Source: Oceaniglobus ichthyenteri
GTDB lineage: Bacteria > Pseudomonadota > Alphaproteobacteria > Rhodobacterales > Rhodobacteraceae
Assembly (NCBI RefSeq): GCF_003057885.1
Contig: NZ_QAGK01000008.1
Span: forward strand, 1 to 64,000
Length of the DNA: 64,000 nucleotides
Direction of reading: 5' to 3'
Part shown: in pieces, positions 36,393 through 46,364 of the stretch
Position numbering within the stretch: the stretch's first letter is position 1
Layout of the letters: each line of letters begins with the position of its first letter
Position numbers and translations under genes: made by a program
The notes under the pieces: model-generated
The model's database searches: none
What the model was told of the DNA's origin: nothing
Seen by the model: the letters and a program-made list of their open reading frames with translations, nothing else

Positions 36393-37047
36393 TTTGCCCG
36401 GCCTTGTGATATTTGATTGTGACGGTGTGCTGGTCGACAGCGAACCGCCCGCAACCCAGGTGATTGTTGCCAATCTGGCCCGCTATGGCCTGACCTTGTC
36501 AGAGGCCGAGGCCGATATCCTGTTTACCGGCGGCACGATGAAAGGTGTCGAAGCCCAGGTGCGGGCGCGCGACATCCCCCTGCCCAAGGATTGGTTGGAC
36601 GAGATTTACGGCGAAATCTACGACCGGTTGCGCCAGGGCGTGCCATTGATCAAAGGTGTCGTGGCGGTGTTGGATGGGCTGGACAGGGCCGGTGTGCCCT
36701 ATTGCGTTGGCAGCAACGGCAGCGAAACAAAGATGGGCATCACCCTGACCCCGTCGGGGTTGTTGCAGCGGTTAGAGGGGCGGATTTATTCGGCCCACAC
36801 CCTTGGCACTGCCAAACCCGAGCCCGACATGTTTCTGAAGGCGGCGGCAGATTTTGGCGTGGATCCGGCGCGCTGTGTTGTGATTGACGACAGCCCCACA
36901 GGTTGCACCGCCGGGGTGCGGGCGGGCATGCGCACCCTTGGTTATGCCGAAACAACCGATCCTGCGCGTCTGGCCGCCGTGGGGGCCACCCCGGTGCGAT
37001 CAATGGCCGAGGTGGCAGAAATGTTGGGTTTGCCCGCCTTGGTCTGA
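36385..37047 (+). CDS. HAD-family phosphatase (beta-phosphoglucomutase-like)
   Basis: The protein has 220 residues. Motif I is DCDGVLVDSE near residue 10, motif II is VGSNGS, motif III is the Lys in TAKPEP, and motif IV is VIDDSPTG. The C1-type cap is alpha-helical, as in beta-phosphoglucomutase and phosphoglycolate phosphatases. The substrate is not predictable. Translation is coupled to rsmD. Confidence 0.88.
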   Translation: MSDLPGLVIFDCDGVLVDSEPPATQVIVANLARYGLTLSEAEADILFTGGTMKGVEAQVRARDIPLPKDWLDEIYGEIYDRLRQGVPLIKGVVAVLDGLDRAGVPYCVGSNGSETKMGITLTPSGLLQRLEGRIYSAHTLGTAKPEPDMFLKAAADFGVDPARCVVIDDSPTGCTAGVRAGMRTLGYAETTDPARLAAVGATPVRSMAEVAEMLGLPALV

Positions 37048-37065
37048 CCGGCCCCACCCCGCGTT

Positions 37066-37935
37066 TTATGATGTGGGGTGAAACATCCCACCGGGCGACA
37101 AAGTGAAAATTTCACACCCATCCGCCGTCACGCCGACCGAATGTTCAAACTGCGCCGAAAGCGATTTGTCGCGCGTCACCGCTGTCCAGTCATCGCGCAG
37201 AACCACGGTTTCAGGGCGTTTCAGATTGACCATGGGTTCTATGGTGAAAAACATGCCCTCTTCCAACTTTGGGCCGGTGCCGGGTTTGCCGTAATGCACC
37301 ACATTGGGCGGCGCATGAAACACCCGCCCCAATCCATGGCCACAGAAATCGCGCACGATGGATTTGCCCTGGCCTTCGGCGTAACTTTGGATCGCATGGC
37401 CGATATCGCCAAAGGTATTGCCGGGTTTCACCGCCTCAATGCCTTTCATCAGCGCGTCATGGGTGACCTGAATCAGGTTGGCGGCATAAGGCGCAACCTT
37501 GCCCACCGTATACATGCGCGACGTATCACCATACCATCCATCGACAATCACCGTTACGTCGATGTTCAGGATATCACCATCGACAAGCGCGTCATCGGCG
37601 CGGCGCACCTCGACCGAGCGGTTGGCGGTTTCGTTTTTCCATTTCGGAATTGGCGCACCGGGAATGCCGTGGCACACCACATGGTTCACCGAAATGCAGC
37701 TGGCGTGTTTGTACCCTTTGTATCCGATGGTGGCCGATGTGGCCCCCGCATCATTCACCCAATCGGTGATCAACCGGTCAAGTTCGCCAGTGGTCTGGCC
37801 GACGCGGACATGGGGCGCGATATCATCGAGGATTTTCGCGGCCAGCGCCCCGGCGGCGTGCATTCCGGCGAAATCGCGGGTTTCGTAAATGCGGATGCCA
37901 TCCCGGGTCAGGCGGCCTCGGTTCGTTTCGTCCAC
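37066..37935 (-). CDS. map: Methionine aminopeptidase type I
   Basis: The protein has 289 residues, slightly longer than the usual 264 owing to extra N-terminal sequence. It removes the first Met from new proteins. The metal ligands are visible: two Asp in NIDVTVIVDGWYGDTSRM, H in GHGLGR, E in TIEPM and E in QFEHS. The start is GTG 37935 with AGAGG upstream. The N-terminal NHVVCHGIP segment is conserved. It is monocistronic and convergent with the HAD gene. Confidence 0.95.
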   Translation of the reverse strand: MDETNRGRLTRDGIRIYETRDFAGMHAAGALAAKILDDIAPHVRVGQTTGELDRLITDWVNDAGATSATIGYKGYKHASCISVNHVVCHGIPGAPIPKWKNETANRSVEVRRADDALVDGDILNIDVTVIVDGWYGDTSRMYTVGKVAPYAANLIQVTHDALMKGIEAVKPGNTFGDIGHAIQSYAEGQGKSIVRDFCGHGLGRVFHAPPNVVHYGKPGTGPKLEEGMFFTIEPMVNLKRPETVVLRDDWTAVTRDKSLSAQFEHSVGVTADGCEIFTLSPGGMFHPTS

Positions 37936-38043
37936 ACTGGGCCTCTTTGGTTATTGTGATGCGCCAGGCGCGAATGGCGCAGATATAGGGCGCAGATGCC
38001 GAATATGCCACCCCTGCGGCGCAGACACAGGGGCGGATACGGC

Positions 38044-38745
38044 CTAGGTAATGGGCAGCGCGTGGCACAGGGTCACACCCGCCACATCTATCGCCGTGTC
38101 ATAGCACAGCATTTCAACCCCGGCATCCCGCGCCCGCAAAAATGCGCTGGCATATCCCGGGTCAAGATCGCCTGCCATCGTCAGATGGGTGCAATCGGTG
38201 CGTTGCACCAGATACAGCATCACGGCGCGATGCCCCTGTGCCACCATATCCGACAGATCGCCCAGATGTTTCGCCCCCCGCGTGGTCACACAATCGGGAA
38301 ATTCGGCCAATGTGCCTTGGCGCAACAGGTGCACATTCTTCACCTCGACATAGGCATCGGGCAGGCCCGGTTCGGTGAGCAGGAAATCGACGCGGCTGTT
38401 GGTGCTGTATTTCACCTCGGCGCGCACAGTGGCGTACATGGCCAGTTCGGGGATGGCACCGGCGCGCAATGCCTCGCCCACCACCCGGTTTGGCACGCCG
38501 GTGTCGATGCCTGCCCAATGACCATTGTCAAATTCAACCAACCGCCAGCCATAGCGCAGCTTGCGCTTTGGATCGTTGTTATACTCCAGCCACACCCGCA
38601 ACCCGGGGTCTTTCAACCCCAGCATCGCGCCGGGATTGGGGCAATGGGCGCGCACGGTTTCACCGGTGTCCAGCGTGGCTTCGGATAAAAACCGGTTCCA
38701 GCGCCGGATCAGGCGCCCGGGGATCAGGGGCGAGGGAAATTCCAT
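38044..38745 (-). CDS. sfsA: DNA/RNA nuclease SfsA
   Basis: The protein has 233 residues, the standard SfsA length. The motifs HCPNPGAMLGL, VDFLL, the nuclease-type AYVEVKNVHL and FPDCVTTRGAKHL are typical. SfsA was described as a sugar fermentation stimulation protein and later as a nuclease. ATG 38745 is chosen because the longer frame upstream adds low-complexity basic residues unlike the family. It is divergent from the CinA-like gene. Confidence 0.9.
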   Translation of the reverse strand: MEFPSPLIPGRLIRRWNRFLSEATLDTGETVRAHCPNPGAMLGLKDPGLRVWLEYNNDPKRKLRYGWRLVEFDNGHWAGIDTGVPNRVVGEALRAGAIPELAMYATVRAEVKYSTNSRVDFLLTEPGLPDAYVEVKNVHLLRQGTLAEFPDCVTTRGAKHLGDLSDMVAQGHRAVMLYLVQRTDCTHLTMAGDLDPGYASAFLRARDAGVEMLCYDTAIDVAGVTLCHALPIT

Positions 38746-38888
38746 AACTCTTTGTAACAGCGCGGGCATCCCCGGAACAAGACGCGCCCGTGTACCGTGC
38801 AATTTTTGCCCGCACCGCTCGTGCCCCGCTGGCGAAACCGCGCAAGGGGATGTAACCCTGTTGTCAGAACCCAAAAGGAGGCCTGCCC

Positions 38889-39614
38889 GTGTCAAACCCC
38901 ACTGCCGCCATGCTGGTGATTGGCGATGAAATCCTGTCGGGGCGCACCCGCGATGCCAACATGTATTATCTGGCCGGTGAGCTGACCAAGCATGGGATCG
39001 ATCTGAAGGAACTGCGCGTCGTGTCCGATGACGCACCCGCCATTGTCGCGGCGGTCAGTGCCCTGCGCGACGGGTTTGACCATGTGTTCACCTCGGGGGG
39101 GATCGGGCCAACCCATGATGACATCACCGCCGATTGCATCGCCCAGGCGTTTGGTGTGCCGATCGACGTGCGCGCGGATGCCGCCGCCCTTCTTCAGGCC
39201 CATTACGACCGGCAGGGCCAGGACTTTAACGAAGCGCGCAAACGCATGGCGCGCATTCCCGACACCGCCACCCTGATCGAAAATCCGGTGTCGATTGCAC
39301 CGGGGTTTTCCATTGGCAATGTGCATGTCATGGCCGGTGTGCCTGCTGTGTTTCAGGCCATGGTCGCCACCGTTTTGCCCACGCTGACCGGCGGCGCGCC
39401 GCTGTTGTCACAAACCCTGCGGGTGGATCGCGGCGAAGGCGATATCGCCGGGCCTCTGGGCGGTTTGGCGCAGGCGTTTCCGGATTTGTCCATCGGATCA
39501 TATCCGTTTCAACGCCACGGGGCCCATGGCAGCAATGTGGTGATTCGCGGCAGTGATGGCGCCCGGGTGAATGACGCGATGGCGCAATTGCGCGAGCTGT
39601 TTCCAGAAACCTGA
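38889..39614 (+). CDS. CinA-like molybdopterin-binding domain protein
   Basis: The protein has 241 residues and starts at GTG 38889 after a strong AAAAGGAGG. It is an MoaB/Mog-type domain (VIGDEILSGRTRDAN, GGIGPTHDDITADCIA) followed by a short extension. Full CinA proteins add a C-terminal amidase domain (NMN deamidase), which is absent here, as is common in this group. The GDEIL and GPTHDD motifs are the conserved binding sites. The role is unclear. Confidence 0.87.
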   Translation: MSNPTAAMLVIGDEILSGRTRDANMYYLAGELTKHGIDLKELRVVSDDAPAIVAAVSALRDGFDHVFTSGGIGPTHDDITADCIAQAFGVPIDVRADAAALLQAHYDRQGQDFNEARKRMARIPDTATLIENPVSIAPGFSIGNVHVMAGVPAVFQAMVATVLPTLTGGAPLLSQTLRVDRGEGDIAGPLGGLAQAFPDLSIGSYPFQRHGAHGSNVVIRGSDGARVNDAMAQLRELFPET

Positions 39615-39666
39615 CCGACACGCCCCACCATGGACAGCCGCCCCCGCGCGGGCCATAACACACGGT

Positions 39667-40407
39667 GTGACTGACGATTTACCCAACCCCGATCAACTGT
39701 TCGCTGCACTTGCCGCCACATGGCCCGCGGCCGCGCAAACCCATGCGCCGCCGTTCCTGTTGCGCGATGGGGCGGGGGGCGGCAAACGGGTTTCTGCCGC
39801 CAGTGTGATCGGGCCGGTGGGGCCAGATGACATTGCAAACGCCGAAATCGCCATGGCAAGGCTGGGCCACCCACCGCTGTTCAGCCTGCGGGGAAATCTC
39901 GGCCCGGTTGATGCGCTGCTGGCCGATCGGGGCTATCGCATGGTTGATCCGACGGTGATTCGGGCCTGTCCTGTCGGTGCTTTGTCCCGGTTCGATCTGC
40001 CCCGTCTGGCGGCGTTCACCCTGTGGGAGCCATTGGAGATCATGCGCGAAATCTGGGCCGAGGGCGGCATCGGCCCGGAAAGGATGGCGGTGATGGCGCG
40101 GGTGACAGGCCCGAAAACCGCGCTGTTGGGGCGCAGTCAGGCGCGCGCGGCGGGGGCGGGGTTTGTTGCGTTGCACGGCGATATCGCCATGGTGCATGCA
40201 CTGGAAATTCGCGCCAATGCACGCCGCCAGGGGGCCGCGCGCCACATGATGATTGCCGCCGCAAAATGGGCGCAAAGCCACGGCGCGCGTCACATGGCCA
40301 TTGCCGTGACCCAGGCGAATGGGGCGGCGAATGGGCTGTACACTTCCCTTAACATGCCTGTTTGCGCTACATACCATTATCGCATCAAAGACGGGGCCGA
40401 TGAATGA
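39667..40407 (+). CDS. GNAT-family N-acetyltransferase
   Basis: The protein has 246 residues and the best start is GTG 39667 (VTDDLPNPDQLFAAL). The C-terminal half shows the acetyl-CoA-binding pattern: V-H-A-L-E-I-R-A-N-A-R-R-Q-G-A-A-R-H-M, then A-N-G-A-A-N-G-L-Y. The first half is less conserved. The substrate is unknown. There is no good ribosome site before the GTG. It follows the CinA-like gene by 52 bases. Confidence 0.72.
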   Translation: MTDDLPNPDQLFAALAATWPAAAQTHAPPFLLRDGAGGGKRVSAASVIGPVGPDDIANAEIAMARLGHPPLFSLRGNLGPVDALLADRGYRMVDPTVIRACPVGALSRFDLPRLAAFTLWEPLEIMREIWAEGGIGPERMAVMARVTGPKTALLGRSQARAAGAGFVALHGDIAMVHALEIRANARRQGAARHMMIAAAKWAQSHGARHMAIAVTQANGAANGLYTSLNMPVCATYHYRIKDGADE

Positions 40408-40508
40408 TGATGGCCCAAGGGCGCTGAAATCGCCTGTTGCGCATTTGCAACCCTGCCTGTGGGTCGTGTCGGGGTGTGCCACAAAGATGCCAGAATCGAT
40501 TGGGAAAA

Positions 40509-40538
40509 TTGACAGGCCCGGCGCGTTGCAGGCTTAAA
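40509..40538 (+). promoter_or_regulatory. Possible sigma-70-type promoter of the OmpA-family gene
   Basis: TTGACA (40509-40514) and CTTAAA (40533-40538) lie 18 bases apart, 65 bases before the ATG of the OmpA-family gene. The -10 is a weak match. Confidence 0.35.
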
Positions 40539-40602
40539 CAGGACCAACCAAGAACACGGTTACGGAAATGAAACCAAATATCGTATATTGTGCTTTATAT
40601 AG

Positions 40603-41529
40603 ATGATTCTGCGCTCCGCCTCTGTCGCCCTGGCCTTTGGCCTGATGGCATCGCCTGTCTTGGCGCTGACTCTGTCGTTTCCCGCGCCGGTGACCCAAAC
40701 CGCGGATGAACAGGCCAAAGGCGGCGTGCGTTTGCCCCGGGCGGCGTTTCGTGACGGGGATGTTGCCGTGCGCCGCGTGTCGGGCACCGTCAGCCGACAG
40801 GCATGGCGATTGGCGGCTGGCACCCTGACCACCGACCAAATCCTTGCACCACTCAAGATGCAGTTGCAGCAGGATGGGTTTACGGTGCTGTTTGAATGCC
40901 GTGATCGGGCGTGCGGCGGATACGATTTCCGCTTTGCCGCCGATGTGCTGGGTGAACCGGCCATGCATGTGGATCTGGGCGATTATCGCTATGTTCTGGC
41001 CGAAGATGAAACCGGCGTCACCGTCGCCCTGATGGTCAGCCGTTCGCCGCAAAACGGTTTTGTGCAACTCACCCTTGGCGGGCAGATTGCGGATTTGCCG
41101 GAACTGGCCGTCACGACATCTACGAAATCGTCAGATTTTTCCGGCGCCATCCTGACCGATCCGGACTTGGGCGATCTTGCCGCAACCGGGCGCGTGGCGT
41201 TGGATGACCTGTTGTTTCAGACCGGATCATCGGAGCTTGAGCATGGTGATTTCCCGTCATTGCAGGCCGTCGCCGGGTTCCTGACGGACAATCCGGATCG
41301 CACGATTACCTTGGTGGGCCACACCGATACCCAAGGCGCGTTGCAGGGCAACATTGCCCTGTCAAAGCGCCGCGCCCAGGCGGTGCGCGATGTTTTGATC
41401 CGTGATTTTGGTATCGCACGGGGGCGTCTGGACGCCGAAGGTGTCGGATATCTTGCCCCCCGCGCCACAAACGCGACCGACGATGGCCGCCGCGCCAATC
41501 GCCGGGTCGAGGTGGTTCTTAACAACTAA
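40603..41529 (+). CDS. OmpA-family protein with peptidoglycan-binding domain
   Basis: The protein has 308 residues. It begins with a signal peptide (ALAFGLMASPVLALT), so it is periplasmic or outer-membrane associated. The N-terminal 170 residues have no recognised domain and contain one Cys pair (C-x5-C near residue 100). The C-terminal OmpA domain is complete: LLFQTGSSEL, ITLVGHTDTQG, LSKRRAQAVRDVL, and a final NRRVEVVL. It should bind diaminopimelate in the cell wall. There is no beta-barrel. Confidence 0.88.
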   Translation: MILRSASVALAFGLMASPVLALTLSFPAPVTQTADEQAKGGVRLPRAAFRDGDVAVRRVSGTVSRQAWRLAAGTLTTDQILAPLKMQLQQDGFTVLFECRDRACGGYDFRFAADVLGEPAMHVDLGDYRYVLAEDETGVTVALMVSRSPQNGFVQLTLGGQIADLPELAVTTSTKSSDFSGAILTDPDLGDLAATGRVALDDLLFQTGSSELEHGDFPSLQAVAGFLTDNPDRTITLVGHTDTQGALQGNIALSKRRAQAVRDVLIRDFGIARGRLDAEGVGYLAPRATNATDDGRRANRRVEVVLNN

Positions 41530-41613
41530 GCCATGCGCCAGCGGGCCCCGTGCCAGGCATATGCCTGGGATGGGGGGCATGATGTGGCGCATTTGCGCCT
41601 CTGCCAGGTCAGG

Positions 41614-42519
41614 CTACCATTGATCGGGGCCTTTTTCGGCGAATGCGTGCACCAGAAAATCAATGAACGCCCGCACTTTCGGCTGTGTAAACCGGCCGGG
41701 CGGATAGACCGCGTAAATCCCTTGGGTTTCTTGTGGCAAATCCACGATTGCCTCTGTCACCAGACCACGTTTCATCGCGTCCGCATATAAAAAGCTGGGC
41801 AGGTACGCGATGCCAAGGCCGGAAATCGCCGCATTCAGCAGGGATTGACCATCATTCACCGAAAGCCACCCGGCAGTGCGCACCTGGCGTTTTTCACCCG
41901 AGGGGGCGGTCAATTTCCACACAGCGCCGTTGGATTGGCTGGAATAATGCAACAGCTTGTGATCGTTCAGATCATCAATTTTTTGCGGCTGACCGTATTT
42001 TTCGAAATATCCGGGGCTGGCGATCATTCGTTTTGTGGTTTCGGTCAGTTTGCGGGCGCGCAGGCTGGAATCCTCCAATTCGCCAATCCGCACGGCCATG
42101 TCAAACCCTTCGGAAATCAATTCGACATAGCGGTTGTTCAGCACCATGTTCACGGTGATGTCGGGAAATTCGCTGAGAAATTCGCCCAGGATCGGTGACA
42201 GATGGTTCACGCCAAAATCTGTTGCCACGGAAATGCGCAACAATCCCGAAGGGGCCGATTGCATCGATGTCACCAGCGAATCCGCCTCGCCCGCATCGTT
42301 CAGCACCCGCCGCGCCCTATCATAATAGGCCAGGCCGATTTCCGTCGGGCTGACCCGGCGGGTGGTGCGGTTGAGCAATCGCGCGCCCAACCGCGCCTCA
42401 AGCGATGAAACATGTTTGGAAACGGCCGATTTGGAGATTCCCATTTTTTTCGCCGCGTCGGTGAACCCACCTTGATCCACGACAGTGGCAAAGGCCTCCA
42501 TTTCGGTCAGTCTGTCCAT
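41614..42519 (-). CDS. LysR-family transcriptional regulator
   Basis: The protein has 301 residues. The winged helix-turn-helix is in residues 3-62 (FATVVDQGGFTDAAKKMGIS, SAVSKHVSSLEARLGARLL). The C-terminal co-inducer domain is typical of the AaeR/DmlR-like group. AAGGA precedes ATG 42519. It is in the same direction as, and just downstream of, the sugar-acid operon, but a strong terminator (42642-42672) separates them. It may regulate the operon, but no target site was recognised. Confidence 0.88.
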   Translation of the reverse strand: MDRLTEMEAFATVVDQGGFTDAAKKMGISKSAVSKHVSSLEARLGARLLNRTTRRVSPTEIGLAYYDRARRVLNDAGEADSLVTSMQSAPSGLLRISVATDFGVNHLSPILGEFLSEFPDITVNMVLNNRYVELISEGFDMAVRIGELEDSSLRARKLTETTKRMIASPGYFEKYGQPQKIDDLNDHKLLHYSSQSNGAVWKLTAPSGEKRQVRTAGWLSVNDGQSLLNAAISGLGIAYLPSFLYADAMKRGLVTEAIVDLPQETQGIYAVYPPGRFTQPKVRAFIDFLVHAFAEKGPDQW

Positions 42520-42641
42520 GTTTTGTCCTTCAACCTTCCAGGTCACGTTTGACTTAGAAATCGCAGGCAATTCAGGCAATATTGCGGTGCGGCAGGGACA
42601 ATACCGTGGATTCGCCGGTCAGTGTTGGCCAGTTGGAAACG

Positions 42642-42672
42642 CCAAAGCGGCCCGAGTATCGGGCCGCTTTGG
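42642..42672. terminator. Strong terminator at the end of the leftward sugar-acid operon
   Basis: CCAAAGCGGCCCGA (42642-42655) pairs with TCGGGCCGCTTTGG (42659-42672): 14 perfect base pairs with a 3-base loop. T-rich sequence follows on the plus strand (TAATTTT) and a short CGTTT on the minus strand. Confidence 0.8.
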
Positions 42673-42694
42673 TAATTTTCAGACCGATCAGGTG

Positions 42695-43651
42695 TTACAG
42701 ATGCGCGGTTTCCGGCACCGACGTCAGCACGGAACCATCTTTCAGGAACGCACTGAGGTTGTCACACACCAGATCGCCCATTGCCTGTCGGGTTTCCACC
42801 GTGGCGCTGGCCACGTGGGGCAGCAACGTCACGTTGTCCAATGAAAACAGCGCCTCGGGCACCTTTGGTTCATCCTCAAACACATCCAGACCCGCCCAGC
42901 CCAATCGCCCGTCTTGCAGCGCGGCGACCATTTCGGTCTCATCCACCACGGTGCCGCGCGCCACGTTGATCAGGGTGCCGGATGGGCCCAGCGCCTCGAT
43001 CACCTCGCGATTGACCAGTTTGTTGGTGGCCGCCCCGCCGGGAGTGATGACGATCAGGTAATCGCAATCGCGCGCCATCTTGGTCAGGTCGTCATAGTAT
43101 TCATACGCAACATTGTTCTTTTTGTTGCGCGAATGATACACAACCTTGCCGTTGAACTGTGCCAGCTTTTCGGCAATCCGTTCGCCAATCCGGCCCAGAC
43201 CAAGAATGCCAAACACCTTGCCTTCGGGGCTGCGGGTCAGCGGTGTGTTGCCGTCTTTCACCCATCGGCCCTGCCGCACATATTGATCGTTGAACACCAG
43301 ATTCCGCGCCGCCGCCAGAATAAGCAACAGCGCGGTGTTGGCCACATCATCGTTCAACACCCCGGGCGTATGGGATACGATAATGCCACGTTCCGCACAG
43401 GTGGCGGTATCGACAGCGTCATAACCAACGCCATAGCATGAAATCACCTTGAGGTTTGGCAACCCCTCCATGATCTGTGGTTTCACCCCGTCATGGCCGT
43501 TTGTCGCCACGGCGGTGATTTCCGGCCCGTGTTCGGCCAGAAACCCGGCCAGATCATCGATATCCTTTAGCGGGTGAACGGTGAATTCGGCGTTGAACCG
43601 CGCCATCATCCGGTCGGTCGCCCCCCCGATCAGCAAAAGCCCGGGCTTCAT
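42695..43651 (-). CDS. 2-hydroxyacid dehydrogenase (GhrB/hydroxypyruvate reductase-like)
   Basis: The protein has 318 residues. It has a D-2-hydroxyacid dehydrogenase layout with NAD GxGxxG (GILGLGRIGERIA), the Arg of NVARGTVVDE, the Glu of DVFEDEPKVP, and the catalytic His of LLPHVASAT. It oxidises or reduces a 2-hydroxyacid such as glycerate, glyoxylate or lactate. It is coupled to the hydrolase gene upstream (ATGA at 43648-43651) and is the last gene of the leftward operon. It may process the 2-hydroxyacid made by that hydrolase. Confidence 0.87.
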   Translation of the reverse strand: MKPGLLLIGGATDRMMARFNAEFTVHPLKDIDDLAGFLAEHGPEITAVATNGHDGVKPQIMEGLPNLKVISCYGVGYDAVDTATCAERGIIVSHTPGVLNDDVANTALLLILAAARNLVFNDQYVRQGRWVKDGNTPLTRSPEGKVFGILGLGRIGERIAEKLAQFNGKVVYHSRNKKNNVAYEYYDDLTKMARDCDYLIVITPGGAATNKLVNREVIEALGPSGTLINVARGTVVDETEMVAALQDGRLGWAGLDVFEDEPKVPEALFSLDNVTLLPHVASATVETRQAMGDLVCDNLSAFLKDGSVLTSVPETAHL

Positions 43652-44496
43652 GCATCTTCCTTTACGTTCTGTGCCTGCTGGCCCAGCTTTTCGATGCCCA
43701 GCTCGATTCTATCACCCACCTTGAGATACACGGGTTGCGGTTTCATCCCCATGCCCACGCCCGGTGGTGTGCCGGTTGAAATCACATCGCCGGGGTGCAG
43801 GGTCATCAGCCCCGACAGGTGTTCGATGATCTGGGCGACGGTGAAAATCATCGTGCTGGTGTTGCCGGTCTGGCGGCGCTGGCCGTTCACATCCAGCCAC
43901 ATCGACAGGTTTTGCACATCGCCCACCTCATCGCGCGTCACCAGCCATGGGCCGGTGGGGCCGAACGTGTCACAGGATTTGCCCTTGGTCCAATTGCCCG
44001 ACAGGTTGTTTTGAAAATGCCGTTCCGACAGATCGTTGATCACACAATATCCGGCAACATGATTCAGCGCGTCAGCCTCTGAAACATATTTCGCCTTTTT
44101 GCCGATCACGACGCCCAGCTCAACCTCCCAATCGGAATTGGTGCTGCCTCGGGGCATGTAAACATCGTCATTCGGGCCAACCACGGCCGAGGTTGCCTTC
44201 ATGAACACCACGGGGTGTTTTGGCACCGGCAGGCCGGATTCGGCTGCGTGATCGGAATAGTTCAGCCCGATACAGATGAATTTGCCGATATTGGCCACAC
44301 AGGGGCCGATGCGCGGCGTGCCCTCAACCACCGGCAGGGTGTTCACATCGACACCACGCAGTTTATCCAACGCGCCATCCGACAGGTTTTCACCGCCAAA
44401 ATCGGTCACATGGCCCGATACATCGCGCAACTGGCCCGCGTCATCGATCAGGCCGGGTTTTTCGGCACCCGGTACGCCATAACGAACAAGTTTCAT
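43648..44496 (-). CDS. Fumarylacetoacetate hydrolase family protein (2,4-diketo-3-deoxy acid hydrolase-like)
   Basis: The protein has 282 residues. It begins MKLVRYGVPGAEKPGLID and has FICIGLNYSDHAAE, the metal motif DWEVELGVVIG, and a GTPPGVGMG segment. This is the form seen in 2,4-diketo-3-deoxy-L-fuconate/rhamnonate hydrolases, which split the diketo acid into pyruvate and lactate. The neighbours (dehydratase and SDR) fit that pathway. It has a good AAGGAGA ribosome site. Specificity for fuconate, rhamnonate or another acid cannot be settled from sequence. Confidence 0.83.
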   Translation of the reverse strand: MKLVRYGVPGAEKPGLIDDAGQLRDVSGHVTDFGGENLSDGALDKLRGVDVNTLPVVEGTPRIGPCVANIGKFICIGLNYSDHAAESGLPVPKHPVVFMKATSAVVGPNDDVYMPRGSTNSDWEVELGVVIGKKAKYVSEADALNHVAGYCVINDLSERHFQNNLSGNWTKGKSCDTFGPTGPWLVTRDEVGDVQNLSMWLDVNGQRRQTGNTSTMIFTVAQIIEHLSGLMTLHPGDVISTGTPPGVGMGMKPQPVYLKVGDRIELGIEKLGQQAQNVKEDA

Positions 44497-44506
44497 AACC
44501 GTCTCC

Positions 44507-46291
44507 TTAATGGTTGTCGCGGGGCAGGCCCTTGTGGGCGATATCCTGGTATTTGTCGGCCCCACGCAGGGTCATGCCCTCGGACAGCGGCTCAACCTTC
44601 TCGCGGAAGATTTCCTGCCACGGTGTCTGGCTTTCCGGGGCAAACGGGCGGTCGGGCAGGGCGGCGCGGCGCGCGTCCAGCTCGGCCTGATCCACCAGCA
44701 TGTCAGCGGTACATTTGCGCAGATCAATGCGCAGCCGGTCACCGGTTTTCACCAGGGCCAGTCCGCCACCCGCCGCCGCCTCGGGCGACGCGTTCAGGAT
44801 GCTGGGTGATCCAGAGGTGCCCGATTGCCGCCCATCGCCAATGCAGGGCAGGGCGTGGATATCACGCTTCAACAGATACGCCGGGGGGCGCATGTTCACC
44901 ACTTCGGCAGCGCCGGGATACCCGATTGGCCCCGCCCCACGCATGATCAGGATGCAGTGTTCATCAATCCCCAGACTTTCATCATCGATCCGGTGATGAA
45001 AATCCTCAGGCCCGTCAAACACAATGGCGCGGCCCTCGAACGCCTCGGGATCATCGGGGTTTGACAGATACCGCTCGCGAAACTCGGGCGAAATCACCGA
45101 TGTTTTCATGATCGCGCTGTCAAACAGATTGCCCTTCAGGTTCACGAATCCGGCGGCGGGTTTCATCGGTTTGTCGACCGACATGATCACATCGGGATTG
45201 CCGGTCAAATGCCCATCACAGTTTTCGCCCATGGTCTTGCCATTCACGGTCAATGCCCCGGGGTGGGGCAACAGCCCGGCTTTCAGCAATTCGCCCACGA
45301 CGGCGGGCACACCCCCGGCGCGGTGATAATCCTCGCCCAGATAGGCGCCGGCCGGTTGCAGGTTGACCAGCAAAGGCACGTCATGGCCCATCGCTTGCCA
45401 ATCATCGTTGTTCAACGCGACCCCCATGTGGCGCGCGATGCCGTTCAGATGGATCGGCGCATTGGTTGAGCCGCCAATCGCGCTGTTGATCACGATCGCA
45501 TTTTCAAATGCTTCGCGGGTCATGATGTCTGACGGTTTCAAATCGGCATGAACCATTTCGACAATCCGCTTGCCGGTCTCATAACTGATCTGTCCCCGTT
45601 CGCGGTACGGGGCCGGAATCGCCGCCGATCCGGGCAGTTGCATGCCCAACGCTTCGGCCAACGAATTCATCGTGGTGGCGGTGCCCATGGTGTTGCAATA
45701 GCCCACGGAGGGCGCCGATGACGCGACCAGTTCCATGAACCCGTCGTCGTCGATCTTGCCCTCGGCCAGCAATTCGCGCGCTTTCCACACGATTGTCCCG
45801 CTGCCCGTACGCTCGCCGTTGAACCAGCCGTTCAACATTGGCCCAACCGACAGTGCAATCGCCGGAATATTCACCGTCGCCGCCGCCATCAACAGGGCGG
45901 GCGTTGTCTTGTCACAGCCAATGTTCAGAACGACGCCATCAATCGGATAGCCATGCAGTGTCTCAACCAATGACAAATAGGCCAGATTGCGATCCAGTGA
46001 TGCGGTGGGCCGTTTGCCGGTTTCCTGAATCGGATGCACCGGAATTTCAATCACCGTGCCGCCTGCAGCAATCACCCCGTCGCGCACCCGCTTGCTCAGC
46101 TCGATATGGTGGCGGTTACAGGGCGACAGATCACTGCCTGTCTGGGCAATGCCGATGATCGGCTTGCCCCCCTGCAATTCTTCCCGCGTCAGCCCGTAAT
46201 TCAGATAGCGCTCTAAATATAGCGCGGTCATTTCCGGGTTTTCGGGGTTGTTGAACCACTTTTGCGAACGCAATTCTGTTTTCTTGCTCAT
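44507..46291 (-). CDS. IlvD/Edd-family sugar-acid dehydratase
   Basis: The protein has 594 residues. It is close to arabinonate/xylonate-type dehydratases rather than true Ilv[37 protein letters not shown], and [19 protein letters not shown]. The three Cys of these segments (SPCN, IGCDK, GYCN) match the Fe-S cluster ligands. It dehydrates a sugar acid to a 2-keto-3-deoxy acid. ATG 46291 is preferred over GTG 46294 because AGGA lies 7 bases upstream. It is the second gene of the leftward operon. Confidence 0.88.
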   Translation of the reverse strand: MSKKTELRSQKWFNNPENPEMTALYLERYLNYGLTREELQGGKPIIGIAQTGSDLSPCNRHHIELSKRVRDGVIAAGGTVIEIPVHPIQETGKRPTASLDRNLAYLSLVETLHGYPIDGVVLNIGCDKTTPALLMAAATVNIPAIALSVGPMLNGWFNGERTGSGTIVWKARELLAEGKIDDDGFMELVASSAPSVGYCNTMGTATTMNSLAEALGMQLPGSAAIPAPYRERGQISYETGKRIVEMVHADLKPSDIMTREAFENAIVINSAIGGSTNAPIHLNGIARHMGVALNNDDWQAMGHDVPLLVNLQPAGAYLGEDYHRAGGVPAVVGELLKAGLLPHPGALTVNGKTMGENCDGHLTGNPDVIMSVDKPMKPAAGFVNLKGNLFDSAIMKTSVISPEFRERYLSNPDDPEAFEGRAIVFDGPEDFHHRIDDESLGIDEHCILIMRGAGPIGYPGAAEVVNMRPPAYLLKRDIHALPCIGDGRQSGTSGSPSILNASPEAAAGGGLALVKTGDRLRIDLRKCTADMLVDQAELDARRAALPDRPFAPESQTPWQEIFREKVEPLSEGMTLRGADKYQDIAHKGLPRDNH

Positions 46292-46327
46292 CACCTATCC
46301 TGACGTCGACTGCGGGCGTCTCCTGCC

Positions 46328-46349
46328 CATTTCTGTTTTGAAAATATCC
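46328..46349. repeat. Dispersed intergenic repeat with GGATATTT core, copy 1
   Basis: The 22-base segment is 20/22 identical to 54694-54715. On the minus strand it begins GGATATTTTCAAAACAGAAA. It lies just after the stop of the SDR gene. Confidence 0.55.
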
Positions 46350-46364
46350 CCCCCGGAGGGCCGA

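Noticed and set aside
40398-40537. Short plus-strand ORF (about 46 codons) overlapping the end of the GNAT gene
   Set aside because: It has no clear ribosome site, no recognisable protein features, and overlaps the probable promoter of the OmpA gene.
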